Origin: Candidatus Saccharimonadota bacterium
Lineage (GTDB): Bacteria; Patescibacteriota; Saccharimonadia; Saccharimonadales; Saccharimonadaceae
Direction: 5' to 3'
DNA: 64,000 bases
Assembly (NCBI GenBank): GCA_017404955.1
Contig: JAFRBH010000012.1
Location: 1 to 64,000 of the forward strand
Positions 53,165 to 61,939 of this stretch are shown one piece after another; within the stretch, counting starts at the first letter, position 1; every line of letters begins with the position of its first letter. Below the pieces are notes generated by a model. That model saw only the letters and a list, made by a program, of their open reading frames with translations, had not been told where the DNA came from and did not search any database. A program made the position numbers and the translations under genes.

Positions 53165-54081
53165 TTTATCTCCTTTATCATTGCGTCTGCCGCTAGCGCT
53201 CCATCCGCCGCAGCTGTTACTAATTGTTTTAATTCTTTTGCTCTTGCATCACCTGCAACGTATATTCCAGGTACGTTCGTATGTATTCCATCAGACGTTG
53301 CAATATAACCTTTATCGTCCAGTTCGATTATGTCAGAAAAAGCCTGGTTTTGTGGAATATATCCCACCGCCATAAATACACCAGAAACTGGTATTTCGCG
53401 CATTTCTCCAGCTTTGTTCTCTACTTTAATTCCAGACACCTTTGCATCTCCCAAAAGTTCTTTTAGATTAGACGAAAGCACAAACTCAATGTTTGGTTTC
53501 TCCTTAGCTTCTTCAACATAAATATGCTCTGCTCGAAACTCGTCACGACGATGTATTAAATATACTTTATTTGCCACATTAGAAAGATACAATGCATCCT
53601 GAAGTGCAGTATTGCCACCGCCAACCACCGCTACATCTTTCCCTTTGAAAAAATTACCATCACAAGTCGCGCAGTAAGATACTCCTTTGCCTGTGAGCTC
53701 CTCTTCATGAGCAAGACCGAGTTTTGCATTAGCCGCTCCAGTAGCGATAATAATTGCTTTGGCGCTATATTTATTTTCTGAAGTTAAAACTTCTTTCCAA
53801 GAATCGGAAATTACCTTAATTCCCGTAGCTTTTTCGTATTTAATCTCCCCACCAAAGTCCTTGACCTGCTCATACATGTTTGTTGCAAGCTGCAAACCAG
53901 AAATTTCTGAAAATCCAGGGTAATTCTTCACTTTTTCAGCATTAATAATTTGCCCACCATAGGCCTTCTCCTCCAGTATCAGCACCTTTTTCCCTGCCCT
54001 TAGAGCATAGATTGCTGCAGTTAGCCCCGCCGTGCCTGCTCCGATGATTATTGCATCGTACATCGTATTAGTATCGTTCAT
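53161..54081 (-). CDS. trxB: Thioredoxin reductase
   Basis: About 306 aa. FAD-binding IIGAGTAGLTAAIYALRAGKK, redox CATCDG, NADPH-binding VVGGGNTALQDALYLS and the C-terminal GIYVAGDAR. ATG 54081 has AAGGA 5 nt upstream; the longer frame from 54129 would overlap the gpx end. Part of the gpx-trxB-trxA-ohrR unit. Confidence 0.94.
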   Translation of the reverse strand: MNDTNTMYDAIIIGAGTAGLTAAIYALRAGKKVLILEEKAYGGQIINAEKVKNYPGFSEISGLQLATNMYEQVKDFGGEIKYEKATGIKVISDSWKEVLTSENKYSAKAIIIATGAANAKLGLAHEEELTGKGVSYCATCDGNFFKGKDVAVVGGGNTALQDALYLSNVANKVYLIHRRDEFRAEHIYVEEAKEKPNIEFVLSSNLKELLGDAKVSGIKVENKAGEMREIPVSGVFMAVGYIPQNQAFSDIIELDDKGYIATSDGIHTNVPGIYVAGDARAKELKQLVTAAADGALAADAMIKEIK

Positions 54082-54118
54082 CTCTTTCCTTTCACTCTGC
54101 CGTATCGTCTCAGCAAGT

Positions 54119-54664
54119 TTATCCTTCAATCAATTGTTTTACCTTATCTTCAAATTCTTCTGGTTTCGTAGTTGGAGCAAATCGTCCTACCACTTTACCA
54201 TCGCGATCAATTAGAAACTTCGTAAAATTCCAACGAATAAACCCTTTGTCGCCCGCAACCTTACTAATTTTAGACACTGCAGCCATAGCAGCCTTATTTT
54301 TAAGCCCCCTGACCTCTTCATTCGGCATTTGCTCTTTTAGCCACGCAAAAAGTGGCTCTGCTTTATCTCCATTCACTTCCACCTTTTTAAACTGATCGAA
54401 CGAAGTGTCATATTTCGCCGTACAGAATTCATGAATTTCCGCGTCTGTACCAGGCGCCTGATGTCCAAATTGGTTACACGGAAAATCCAATATCTCTAAG
54501 CCCTTATCATGATACTTCTTATATAGCATCTCTAAACCTTCATATTGTGGTGTAAATCCACAACCAGTAGCCGTATTCACAATTAGCAATACTTTTCCCT
54601 TAAAATCGCCCAAAGAAACATCCTTCCCTTCGCGACTTTTTACCTTAAAATCATAAATATTCAT
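54119..54664 (-). CDS. Thiol (glutathione) peroxidase
   Basis: A 181-aa member of the GPx family. The peroxidatic residue is Cys in VNTATGCGFTPQYEGLEMLY, with the catalytic Gln in FPCNQFGHQ and Trp in RWNFTKFLIDRDG. As no glutathione genes are seen, thioredoxin encoded downstream is the likely reductant. It is the first gene of the oxidative-stress operon; the promoter and MarR-type dyad lie directly upstream. Confidence 0.92.
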   Translation of the reverse strand: MNIYDFKVKSREGKDVSLGDFKGKVLLIVNTATGCGFTPQYEGLEMLYKKYHDKGLEILDFPCNQFGHQAPGTDAEIHEFCTAKYDTSFDQFKKVEVNGDKAEPLFAWLKEQMPNEEVRGLKNKAAMAAVSKISKVAGDKGFIRWNFTKFLIDRDGKVVGRFAPTTKPEEFEDKVKQLIEG

Positions 54665-54691
54665 GCTTATTCTCCATTATTTGATAATTCA

Positions 54692-54720
54692 ATTGTACAC
54701 AATTAAATTTATATTGTCAA
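54692..54720 (-). promoter_or_regulatory. gpx operon promoter with OhrR-type operator
   Basis: TTGACA (54720-54715), 17-bp spacer, TACAAT (54697-54692). The -10 lies inside AATTGTGTACAATT, a dyad of AATTGT half-sites like OhrR/MarR boxes, placed to block RNA polymerase. Confidence 0.65.
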
Positions 54721-54766
54721 TAATTTTGTCTGACAAAAACGACTAATTAGAAATAGTTTGTTATAT

Positions 54767-55972
54767 TTATCCAACACTATTAACAAGGCTATAAATTGGG
54801 AACAGCACGGCAAGCACGATACCGCCGATGAGGAGTGCCATAATCACCATTAAGATTGGCTCAATCATTGTCGAGATCGCTGCAATTTGCTCGTCAAGCT
54901 CATCTTCATAGACCTGCGCAGCCTTGCCTAGCATTTCATCAATCTTACCAGATTCCTCACCAATGGAAGACATCTGTGGCACCAGCGGCATCATATATTT
55001 TTTATCTCTGAGTGCTTCAGAAAGTGGTTTACCACCTTGAACCTTTTCCATCGCTAAGGTAATCTGCTCTTCATATACTACGTTATTGGTTGCCTCAGCC
55101 GACATTCTCATAGAATCCAAAAGTGCCACGCCGGTAGAAAGCAACATTTGCATAGTACGTGCAAACCTTGCGTTATAAAGACGCAAAAACAATTTGTTAA
55201 AAATCGGCACATTCAGTTTGACTATTGCCGCCCATCTTTTACCTGTATCGGTCTTTCTAAATTGCATAAACAGCCAGCCAAATAGCACTAAGATAATCAA
55301 CACCACATACCATTCATTCACTACAAAGTTAGAGATGCTCACCAGAATTTGTGTTGCAACCGGCAACTCTTGGCCAAGGTCAGCATACAAGTTTTCAACC
55401 TGTGGTACCACCATTACCATCATGAATACCACTACTGCAACAATCACAAAAAGCACGATCGCTGGGTATGTCATTGCCCCGCGAATCTTCGACATCATGT
55501 TTTCATCTTTTTCTTTCTGGTCTGCCAAACGCTTCAAAGCGAGATCGAGGGTACCAGAAGCTTCACCTGCCTGAATCAAAGACAAATAAACTTGGTCAAA
55601 CACATCAGGATGTTTAGAACAAGCCTCCATCAAAGATTTACCAGCTTCCACCTGAGAAAGAATGTCCTCAATCACCTTGCGCATTGGCTTACTTTCAGTC
55701 TGCTCTACAAGTGTGCGTAAAGCATTAGAAAGTGGTAACCCTGCACCAATCAAAGTTGCAAACTGTCTAGTGAAAATGATTTTATCTTTATTGGAAACCT
55801 TGGAAGATAATTTCGCTAAAAGTCCGCTGGTATCTTCCTCTTCCACGGAATCTGGCACATAGCCTTGGTCAATCAAAAGTTTACCTGCCGCGCGTTCGTT
55901 TTCTGCCTGAATAACACCTTTTACGGTCTTCCCGGTTTTACTATCTTTCGCCTTGTAGATAAACCTTCGCAT
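54767..55972 (-). CDS. pilC: Type IV pilus inner-membrane platform protein PilC
   Basis: A 401-aa GspF/PilC protein with the duplicated T2SSF domain (FTRQFATLIGAGLPLSNALRTL; ARTMQMLLSTGVALLDSM) and three membrane helices. It anchors the PilB and PilT motors. It follows pilT by 17 bp as the last gene of the pilus cluster. Confidence 0.94.
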   Translation of the reverse strand: MRRFIYKAKDSKTGKTVKGVIQAENERAAGKLLIDQGYVPDSVEEEDTSGLLAKLSSKVSNKDKIIFTRQFATLIGAGLPLSNALRTLVEQTESKPMRKVIEDILSQVEAGKSLMEACSKHPDVFDQVYLSLIQAGEASGTLDLALKRLADQKEKDENMMSKIRGAMTYPAIVLFVIVAVVVFMMVMVVPQVENLYADLGQELPVATQILVSISNFVVNEWYVVLIILVLFGWLFMQFRKTDTGKRWAAIVKLNVPIFNKLFLRLYNARFARTMQMLLSTGVALLDSMRMSAEATNNVVYEEQITLAMEKVQGGKPLSEALRDKKYMMPLVPQMSSIGEESGKIDEMLGKAAQVYEDELDEQIAAISTMIEPILMVIMALLIGGIVLAVLFPIYSLVNSVG

Positions 55973-55989
55973 TTTACTCTGGCCTCAAT

Positions 55990-57264
55990 CTAACCCTGTG
56001 CTAATCTCTTAAATTCTACTGGATCAACCGCATATTCTAGCGCATTGTCGAAAGTAATTGTGCCTTGCTGGACAAGTTTTGCGAGCGTTCTGTCCATAGT
56101 CTGCATTCCCTCGTTAATACCTGTCTGAATTGCAGTGTCTAACTGATGCGTTTTACCTTCACGAATAATTGATCTCACCGCAGTATTTGCCACCAAAATC
56201 TCACAAGCAGCGATACGCCCGCCACCAATTGCCGGCACCAAACGCTGCGAACATACTGCCATCAAGATGGAAGAAAGTTGTGAACGAATCTGTGGCTGCT
56301 GTTCTGCTGGGAACACGTCAATCATACGGTCAATTGACTGTGCAGCGGAGTTGGTGTGAAGTGTTGCAAACACCAAGTGGCCAGTTTCTGCGATGGTAAT
56401 CGCCGAAGACATCGTCTCAAGATCACGCATCTCACCAAGTAGTACCACATCAGGGTCTTGGCGAAGTACTGACTTCAAAGCTCTCGAGAATGAGAAAGTA
56501 TCATAATGAACTTCCCTCTGCACAATCACTGACTTCTTTGATTTGTGAGCAAACTCGATAGGATCCTCAATCGTGATAATGTGAACTGCTTTTTCCTGAT
56601 TAATTTTATCAATCAAAGCTGCAAGTGTAGTAGATTTACCAGAACCAGTAGGACCAGTCACTAATACTAACCCTCTTGGATAATCGGCAAAAGTAGAAAT
56701 TACTTGCGGGAGCCCCAAGTCAGCCAAGGTTGGCATCTTATTTGGAATTAAACGAAAAGCTGCTGCAAGATTACCTCTCTCCTGGAAGGCGTTGACACGA
56801 AATCTCGCAATATCACCAAACGCAAATGAATAGTCAAATTCTTTGTCTTTAGAAAGCACTTCCCTCTGCTCAGAATCAAGAGTAGAAAATACTAACTTTT
56901 GAATTACATCTTCTGTCAAGACTGACATACCAGCAATCGGAATCAATGCGCCATCCACACGTAAAATCGGAGGAAGGCCAGTCTGAATGTGAAGATCAGA
57001 TGCATTACGCTTAACACATTCTTCCAGTAAAGTTTCAATCCTCACATTTTTTGCCGGTGTCGTTGCCGAAGATGCTTCAGCAGGTGCTGCTGGAGTAGTC
57101 GTTGCAGGTGCCGCTATCTCTGGCGCAACAGTCGATTCAACTGTTGGCATTACCACCTCTGGCATCGCTGCCACTGGTTGTGCACCCATAGCAGGTGCTG
57201 CTGGCGCCGCTGCCGGAGCTGCCGGTTGCGCGCCCATCAAAGTATTTTGCCCACTATTATCCAT
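55990..57264 (-). CDS. pilT: Type IV pilus retraction ATPase PilT with Ala/Pro-rich extension
   Basis: 424 aa. The first ~75 residues are Ala/Pro-rich and low complexity, not part of the fold. Then come the PilT domain with ASDLHIQTGLPPILRVDG, Walker A GPTGSGKSTT, ITIEDPIEF, the Asp/His boxes VLLGEMRDLET and ATLHTNSA, and VRSIIREGKTHQLDT near the retraction-specific AIRNLIRE. It powers pilus withdrawal, and so DNA uptake or twitching. Hairpin element copy 3 separates it from pilB. Confidence 0.93.
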   Translation of the reverse strand: MDNSGQNTLMGAQPAAPAAAPAAPAMGAQPVAAMPEVVMPTVESTVAPEIAAPATTTPAAPAEASSATTPAKNVRIETLLEECVKRNASDLHIQTGLPPILRVDGALIPIAGMSVLTEDVIQKLVFSTLDSEQREVLSKDKEFDYSFAFGDIARFRVNAFQERGNLAAAFRLIPNKMPTLADLGLPQVISTFADYPRGLVLVTGPTGSGKSTTLAALIDKINQEKAVHIITIEDPIEFAHKSKKSVIVQREVHYDTFSFSRALKSVLRQDPDVVLLGEMRDLETMSSAITIAETGHLVFATLHTNSAAQSIDRMIDVFPAEQQPQIRSQLSSILMAVCSQRLVPAIGGGRIAACEILVANTAVRSIIREGKTHQLDTAIQTGINEGMQTMDRTLAKLVQQGTITFDNALEYAVDPVEFKRLAQG

Positions 57265-57296
57265 AGTCCCATTTTATCATAAGCGACATGTTTTGT

Positions 57297-57470
57297 ATAG
57301 GGAAATTCTTACAAATATAAATTCTATAACATGCTGACGAACCAAATAAATATAAGTTTTCTACAAGTCGAGCACGGAACTGGTAATTCCGGCACAGACT
57401 TGCCTAGAAAACTTATTTTTATTGGACGTGAGGAAGCCGTTATAGAATTTATATTTGTGAATTACTCTAT
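57297..57470 (-). other. Long double-loop hairpin element, copy 3 (downstream of pilB)
   Basis: The outer arms pair over about 33 bp, 20 bp of it perfect (left 57297-57330, right 57438-57470). The pilB stop lies in the right arm. GACGAACC (57336-57343) faces GGACGTGAGGA (57424-57434). An inner stem of about 20 bp follows, then GAGCAC (57370-57375) opposite GGCACA (57391-57396) around a GGAA/TTCC hairpin. The loops match copy 2 almost exactly; the stems are unrelated in sequence. Confidence 0.7.
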
Positions 57471-59227
57471 GCCAGATCTGACGCCACACGATTCACTTCA
57501 GTCATCGTAGTAATTCCAGAAAGTGCTTTGAGCATACCATCTTGGCGCATTGTTACAGTGCCCTTTTGTTTAGCTACATTCATGATGTCTGCCGACGTAG
57601 CATGCGCCACAATCAACTTCTGGATATCTTCGTCTACTGTAATTGTCTCATAGAGACCAGCACGACCCTTATAGCCGCCAGGAGAATCTTTATCGTCAAA
57701 ACCCTTTACTAGGGTATAGCCTTTATTGTTCACTACTGGCAAACCGGAATAGCCTAAGCTCTCTGATACGGTTGCTACTTGCGATTGTTCCTTCGGCAAG
57801 AGATCACCTACTACTTCATTTAATTCTTTAGTCTCCAAATCAGAAGAGGTATAAGAAGTCCTCTTTTCCGTCACACGACGTACCAGCCTCTGGCCAATTA
57901 CTGTATTAAGCGTTGAGGCCAAAAGGAATGGCTCAATTTCCATCTCAAGAAGACGCGGCAAAATACCTGCCGCCGAGTTAGTGTGCAGTGTCGAAAACAC
58001 CAAGTGACCAGTAAGTGCCGCTTGCACGGCCAGATTAGCTGTTTCCGAGTCACGAATCTCACCTACCATAATCACATCTGGGTCCTGACGCAAAATCGAG
58101 CGAAGCCCACTCGCAAAGGTCAAACCAGCATCAGTATTCACCTGAATCTGATTCACGCCATCCATCTTATATTCTACTGGGTCTTCCAGTGTCACAATAT
58201 TAATCTTTACATCTTTAATCTTTTTAATCAAAGCATATAACGTAGTAGATTTACCAGAACCAGTAGGACCAGAAGTTAGAATCATGCCGTTTGGCTTAGA
58301 AATACCTTCCATCACCATCCTGAGTGCACGTCCAGTCATACCCATCTGTTCAATGTCCATAGTCGTGCCAGTCTTATCAAGAAGCCTAATTACTACCTGC
58401 TCACCCCACACTACTGGCGCAATTGCGATACGAAGATCCACTTCTTTATCACCAATTTTCACCGCAAACTGACCATCTTGCGGCACACGGTGCTCATCAA
58501 TTTTCAGATCGGATAAAATTTTTATACGCGAAACTAATGCCGGCTCAATTGATTTTGGTAGTTCCATCACTTGTCTTAATACGCCATCAATTCTGCATCT
58601 GATAACCAGCGAATCTTCAAGCGGCTCGATATGAATATCAGAAGCCTTAGACTTAATTGCAAAGTCCAGAATCGAGGTGAGTGCTTTAGAAATCGGCGAG
58701 TCCTGAGTAATTGTTTTAACATCTTGTGATTGCTGTTGCATTTCTTCATTGGTAGATCTCACCGCCTGTTTCACCGACGAGAAATCGCCCACATACTGTG
58801 CAAGCGCCTGTTTAATGCCTTCTTCCGAAGACATCACCGCCTTAATTGATTTACCAGTATAGGTAGAAAGATAGTCTGTTGCCTGAACGTTGGTAACATC
58901 AATCATCGCCACGATTAGCTGATTGTTCATTTCTCCTACTGGCACCACCATGCTTCTTGTTGCTACTTCCTGAGGAAGATTAAGAAGCATTTCCCTATCC
59001 ATTGTCACATTTTTAAGATCAACATATTGAACACCAATCGCTACCGCCGTTGCATGAGCTACCATTTCAGTATTGATAATACCTTTAGAAGTAAGATAGG
59101 CAATCAGGGGCTGTTTATTCTTTGCCGCTTCTTCCGTGGCGGTTTTCACAGCAGCAGCATCCGCTAAGCCTTCATCGATTAGCAGTTTAATAACTTTATC
59201 TTGCGTCTCTTTAGTTAGGAGTGCCAC
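57467..59227 (-). CDS. pilB: Type IV pilus extension ATPase PilB
   Basis: 586 aa. The N-terminal GspE_N/MshEN domain spans about 1-150. The motor has KASDIHIEP, Walker A GPTGSGKSTTLY, VTLEDPVEYKMDGVNQIQ, GEIRDSETANLAVQAALTGHLVFSTLHTNSA. The four-Cys zinc motif usual before the C-terminus is missing and is replaced by a Ser/Thr-rich stretch. It polymerises pilin. It overlaps the upstream EF-hand gene by one base. Confidence 0.94.
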   Translation of the reverse strand: MALLTKETQDKVIKLLIDEGLADAAAVKTATEEAAKNKQPLIAYLTSKGIINTEMVAHATAVAIGVQYVDLKNVTMDREMLLNLPQEVATRSMVVPVGEMNNQLIVAMIDVTNVQATDYLSTYTGKSIKAVMSSEEGIKQALAQYVGDFSSVKQAVRSTNEEMQQQSQDVKTITQDSPISKALTSILDFAIKSKASDIHIEPLEDSLVIRCRIDGVLRQVMELPKSIEPALVSRIKILSDLKIDEHRVPQDGQFAVKIGDKEVDLRIAIAPVVWGEQVVIRLLDKTGTTMDIEQMGMTGRALRMVMEGISKPNGMILTSGPTGSGKSTTLYALIKKIKDVKINIVTLEDPVEYKMDGVNQIQVNTDAGLTFASGLRSILRQDPDVIMVGEIRDSETANLAVQAALTGHLVFSTLHTNSAAGILPRLLEMEIEPFLLASTLNTVIGQRLVRRVTEKRTSYTSSDLETKELNEVVGDLLPKEQSQVATVSESLGYSGLPVVNNKGYTLVKGFDDKDSPGGYKGRAGLYETITVDEDIQKLIVAHATSADIMNVAKQKGTVTMRQDGMLKALSGITTMTEVNRVASDLA

Positions 59228-59535
59228 TATTGCCCTCCAGTCCTCGTCGTCACCGCATCAGAACGCCCACAGGCAATTAATTCTGCTTCAGACAATTCAC
59301 CATTTTGATCAATGTCTTCACATTCACCCACAAAGACTTCTACGGTTGGGTTAATCGCATCAAGATTAAATACTTCTGGGTCTGGCTGCGCAAGGGTAGG
59401 TTGTATTACGCTAACAGTCTTGAAAGTTACAAACTTATCATTTGGATCACCTAAGAGTACATTGCAAAGAATAGCCGCTACTACAGTTCCTACTGTTGCT
59501 ACAATTATTACTGTGAAAATGTCAGATTGTCTCAT
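59227..59535 (-). CDS. Small membrane-anchored EF-hand protein of the pilus operon
   Basis: 102 aa. One N-terminal helix (about 6-27), a linker, then a canonical calcium loop D-I-D-Q-N-G-E-L-S-E-A-E bracketed by cysteines (GEC...IAC). It sits where pilP often lies and may be a divergent periplasmic subunit. It overlaps pilB by 1 bp and the PilO-like gene by 4 bp. Function inferred from position only. Confidence 0.6.
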   Translation of the reverse strand: MRQSDIFTVIIVATVGTVVAAILCNVLLGDPNDKFVTFKTVSVIQPTLAQPDPEVFNLDAINPTVEVFVGECEDIDQNGELSEAELIACGRSDAVTTRTGGQ

Positions 59536-60449
59536 TTTTTACTCCCTGAGTTAGAACCACTAGTTGATTTCTTTTTAGCGTTATTTGATGCATAAACTGT
59601 CTTATTGCTCTCCACTACATCTGCATCTTCAGTGTAATATGCTACACCTTGAGATTGCAAGGCTAAGTAGTTTTGACCACTCCAAGACACGGTCGCAGTT
59701 TGAAGATCAAATGTCCTAATTGAACGTTCAATATTATTTAGCACTGTCATAGTTTTAGCACTATCAGCTTCTACTGAAAGTGAAACTGGAATAGTCGAAA
59801 GTCCTTCCGTACTACTTACTACATTACCAGATGGCGAAAGCGCCTCTGGATCCCAAGCTGAGATATTGAAAATCTGATTGAGTGATGACATCAAAGCTTC
59901 CTCATTGGCCTGTGCTGGTAAAGCATCTGGAATTACACGAAGCGCTGAACACATTTTTAGCATTGACATGTATCTGGATTTTTCCTCATCATTTTCGGTT
60001 TCATCAAATTTCTTCTGCCAGTCAATTTTATCGCCATTGGCATCAAAGCAATCTTTCTGGCTTTCTCTTGCCACACTTTCTAGATCGGTATTGTTAGCCA
60101 TATTCATCATTACGTTGTAGCGCAAAGAACCTGGCATCGTACTACTATCTAGCGTATCGGGGTTACACTTTCTAATTTCTTCATCAGAGAACTTACCATC
60201 TTTATTAGTATCACGACAAAGCCCAACATTCGTAATAGTCTTTTCGTAATCAGAAATTGCCTGATCCTTGGCCTCGATTACTTTAGAATTAAAACCAATA
60301 TATTTGCCAAAATAGACCATTAGGACGCCGCAAATGCCTAAAACCACCGCCGCGACTAATACGATAAGGAGCGTCTGTTGCTGAGTCTTAGAAATTTTAA
60401 TCCTTTTAGAAATTGCTGGTCCATTCGGATTTTTATCAGTTTCCGCCAT
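59532..60449 (-). CDS. PilO-like alignment subunit with EF-hand loop
   Basis: A 305-aa bitopic protein: cytoplasmic start, helix at about 26-48, coiled coil, then an external domain. An inserted EF-hand loop, D-T-N-K-D-G-K-F-S-D-E-E, is flanked by cysteines (GLC...RKC). The C-terminal half (IPVSLSVEADSAKTMTVLNNIERSIRTFDL) matches the PilO ferredoxin-like part. The Ser/Lys-rich tail is disordered. Its place after pilM and pilN supports PilO. Confidence 0.7.
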   Translation of the reverse strand: MAETDKNPNGPAISKRIKISKTQQQTLLIVLVAAVVLGICGVLMVYFGKYIGFNSKVIEAKDQAISDYEKTITNVGLCRDTNKDGKFSDEEIRKCNPDTLDSSTMPGSLRYNVMMNMANNTDLESVARESQKDCFDANGDKIDWQKKFDETENDEEKSRYMSMLKMCSALRVIPDALPAQANEEALMSSLNQIFNISAWDPEALSPSGNVVSSTEGLSTIPVSLSVEADSAKTMTVLNNIERSIRTFDLQTATVSWSGQNYLALQSQGVAYYTEDADVVESNKTVYASNNAKKKSTSGSNSGSKK

Positions 60450-61939
60450 TAATCTCCACTCCCTCCTGTACTATCTGCCTTATTTAATTCTGATGTTGCC
60501 GATGTACAAACAACATCAGAGTCGGAACAATCTGCTGCTCTCTCTGCAAACATACCTTGAATCTGGACATATGAATCAGTCACGTTCTGACCAGTTGGTG
60601 AAATCGCCATTACATGCTTGTTTGTAAACTTAAACACTGCCTCATCGAGTGTTACCGTAGCAGAAAATCTTAACACTAGATCGCCAGAAGAGTTACGACC
60701 GTTAGAAGAATCTCTCACTACTACATCATCAGTAGCTAACTTACAATCATTAGTAGAAGTCCATTTCATACCGGTACCAATATCTGAGCCGCTGTAAGCA
60801 ATACATTCACTATTGAAATGTGGGATACCAGAGATGCTACCAGATTCATCCATATAGCCCTCTTTATACCAATCTTGGAATTTCGGGCTACGATAGACTT
60901 TCACTACTTCAGCAGTCTTCATGTCAACGCCACCACTCACCTGTTGTTCTAATAAGCTCTTGCCATAGTCGTCTAAACTTTCTAGTTTCTTATTGTAAGC
61001 ATCAGTAATCAGCTGAGCCAATTCTTCTGCTGTTTGTTCAGTAGTTGCAGGCGATGCTGTATTATTATCTTGTCCAGTTACCGCAAATTCATTTAACATG
61101 TTGTTCACAGCATTACTGGCGCTATTAGTATTTTGCTCAACATAAACTTCCCCCTGTGGCTCATCATCTTCTAATGCACTATCCTTGGTTGGATCGCAGC
61201 CTTTTTTACCTTTCAGCCAATAAGCATACACATATTTGTTCACTACATCACCAACTTTTTCTTCTTCCATTAGTAGATTTCCGTCCGCGTCAGTTTCTAC
61301 CATACAACGGGTTGGAATCTCATTATCCTGTGCATCGACATAACGACCATAATCATACTTCATTAATCCTACGCCTTTCTTGAAAGACTCAAGTACACGG
61401 TAATCAATATATGGTGACACCTTTGCATCAGCCTGTGCATCAAACCTAATCTGGTTAATTGGCAGATCTACTGAAAGTTCAGAGATATTAATTGTATCTG
61501 GCCCAGCTGGAAGAATAGTTCTAAGAATCGAAAAAGTACGTGATAGGACTTTCTTATTAGAATTAATCTCATCAATGTTGCTAAGCTGATTTTGAATTGT
61601 CAAAAACTCACCCAAGCTATCATAAGATTTGAGTTTATCAGACATCATCTTAAGTCTAGTATCCTGACCGCTCATCGCAATATTCTGACCTTCCCAAACA
61701 GTAGCCATAATCATCACAGTACCACCAGCGAGCGCAGCAAGAATAATTGATACAAAGAGCGCAATATTTCTAAACCTCATCGCCTTAATCATCTGTCTCT
61801 TAACTTCTGGGACTAAGTTGATTTCATAACTCTTGCTCTGCTCAGTTATCATGGTTGGCGCTTCTTTTGGCTTGATACCAAACTGTTTTAGCGTCGCCTT
61901 CCATTCTTTCTTAAACCAATCTAACACATTCTGGAACAT
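60449..61939 (-). CDS. PilN-like alignment subunit, enlarged
   Basis: 496 aa, against about 200 for typical PilN. The N-terminal INLVPEVKRQM motif (binds PilM) is followed by a membrane helix (about 60-80) and coiled coil, then a large external domain with many Asp/Asn-rich stretches and cysteines. The extra ~300 residues are lineage-specific. It overlaps pilM and the PilO-like gene by one base each. Confidence 0.75.
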   Translation of the reverse strand: MFQNVLDWFKKEWKATLKQFGIKPKEAPTMITEQSKSYEINLVPEVKRQMIKAMRFRNIALFVSIILAALAGGTVMIMATVWEGQNIAMSGQDTRLKMMSDKLKSYDSLGEFLTIQNQLSNIDEINSNKKVLSRTFSILRTILPAGPDTINISELSVDLPINQIRFDAQADAKVSPYIDYRVLESFKKGVGLMKYDYGRYVDAQDNEIPTRCMVETDADGNLLMEEEKVGDVVNKYVYAYWLKGKKGCDPTKDSALEDDEPQGEVYVEQNTNSASNAVNNMLNEFAVTGQDNNTASPATTEQTAEELAQLITDAYNKKLESLDDYGKSLLEQQVSGGVDMKTAEVVKVYRSPKFQDWYKEGYMDESGSISGIPHFNSECIAYSGSDIGTGMKWTSTNDCKLATDDVVVRDSSNGRNSSGDLVLRFSATVTLDEAVFKFTNKHVMAISPTGQNVTDSYVQIQGMFAERAADCSDSDVVCTSATSELNKADSTGGSGD

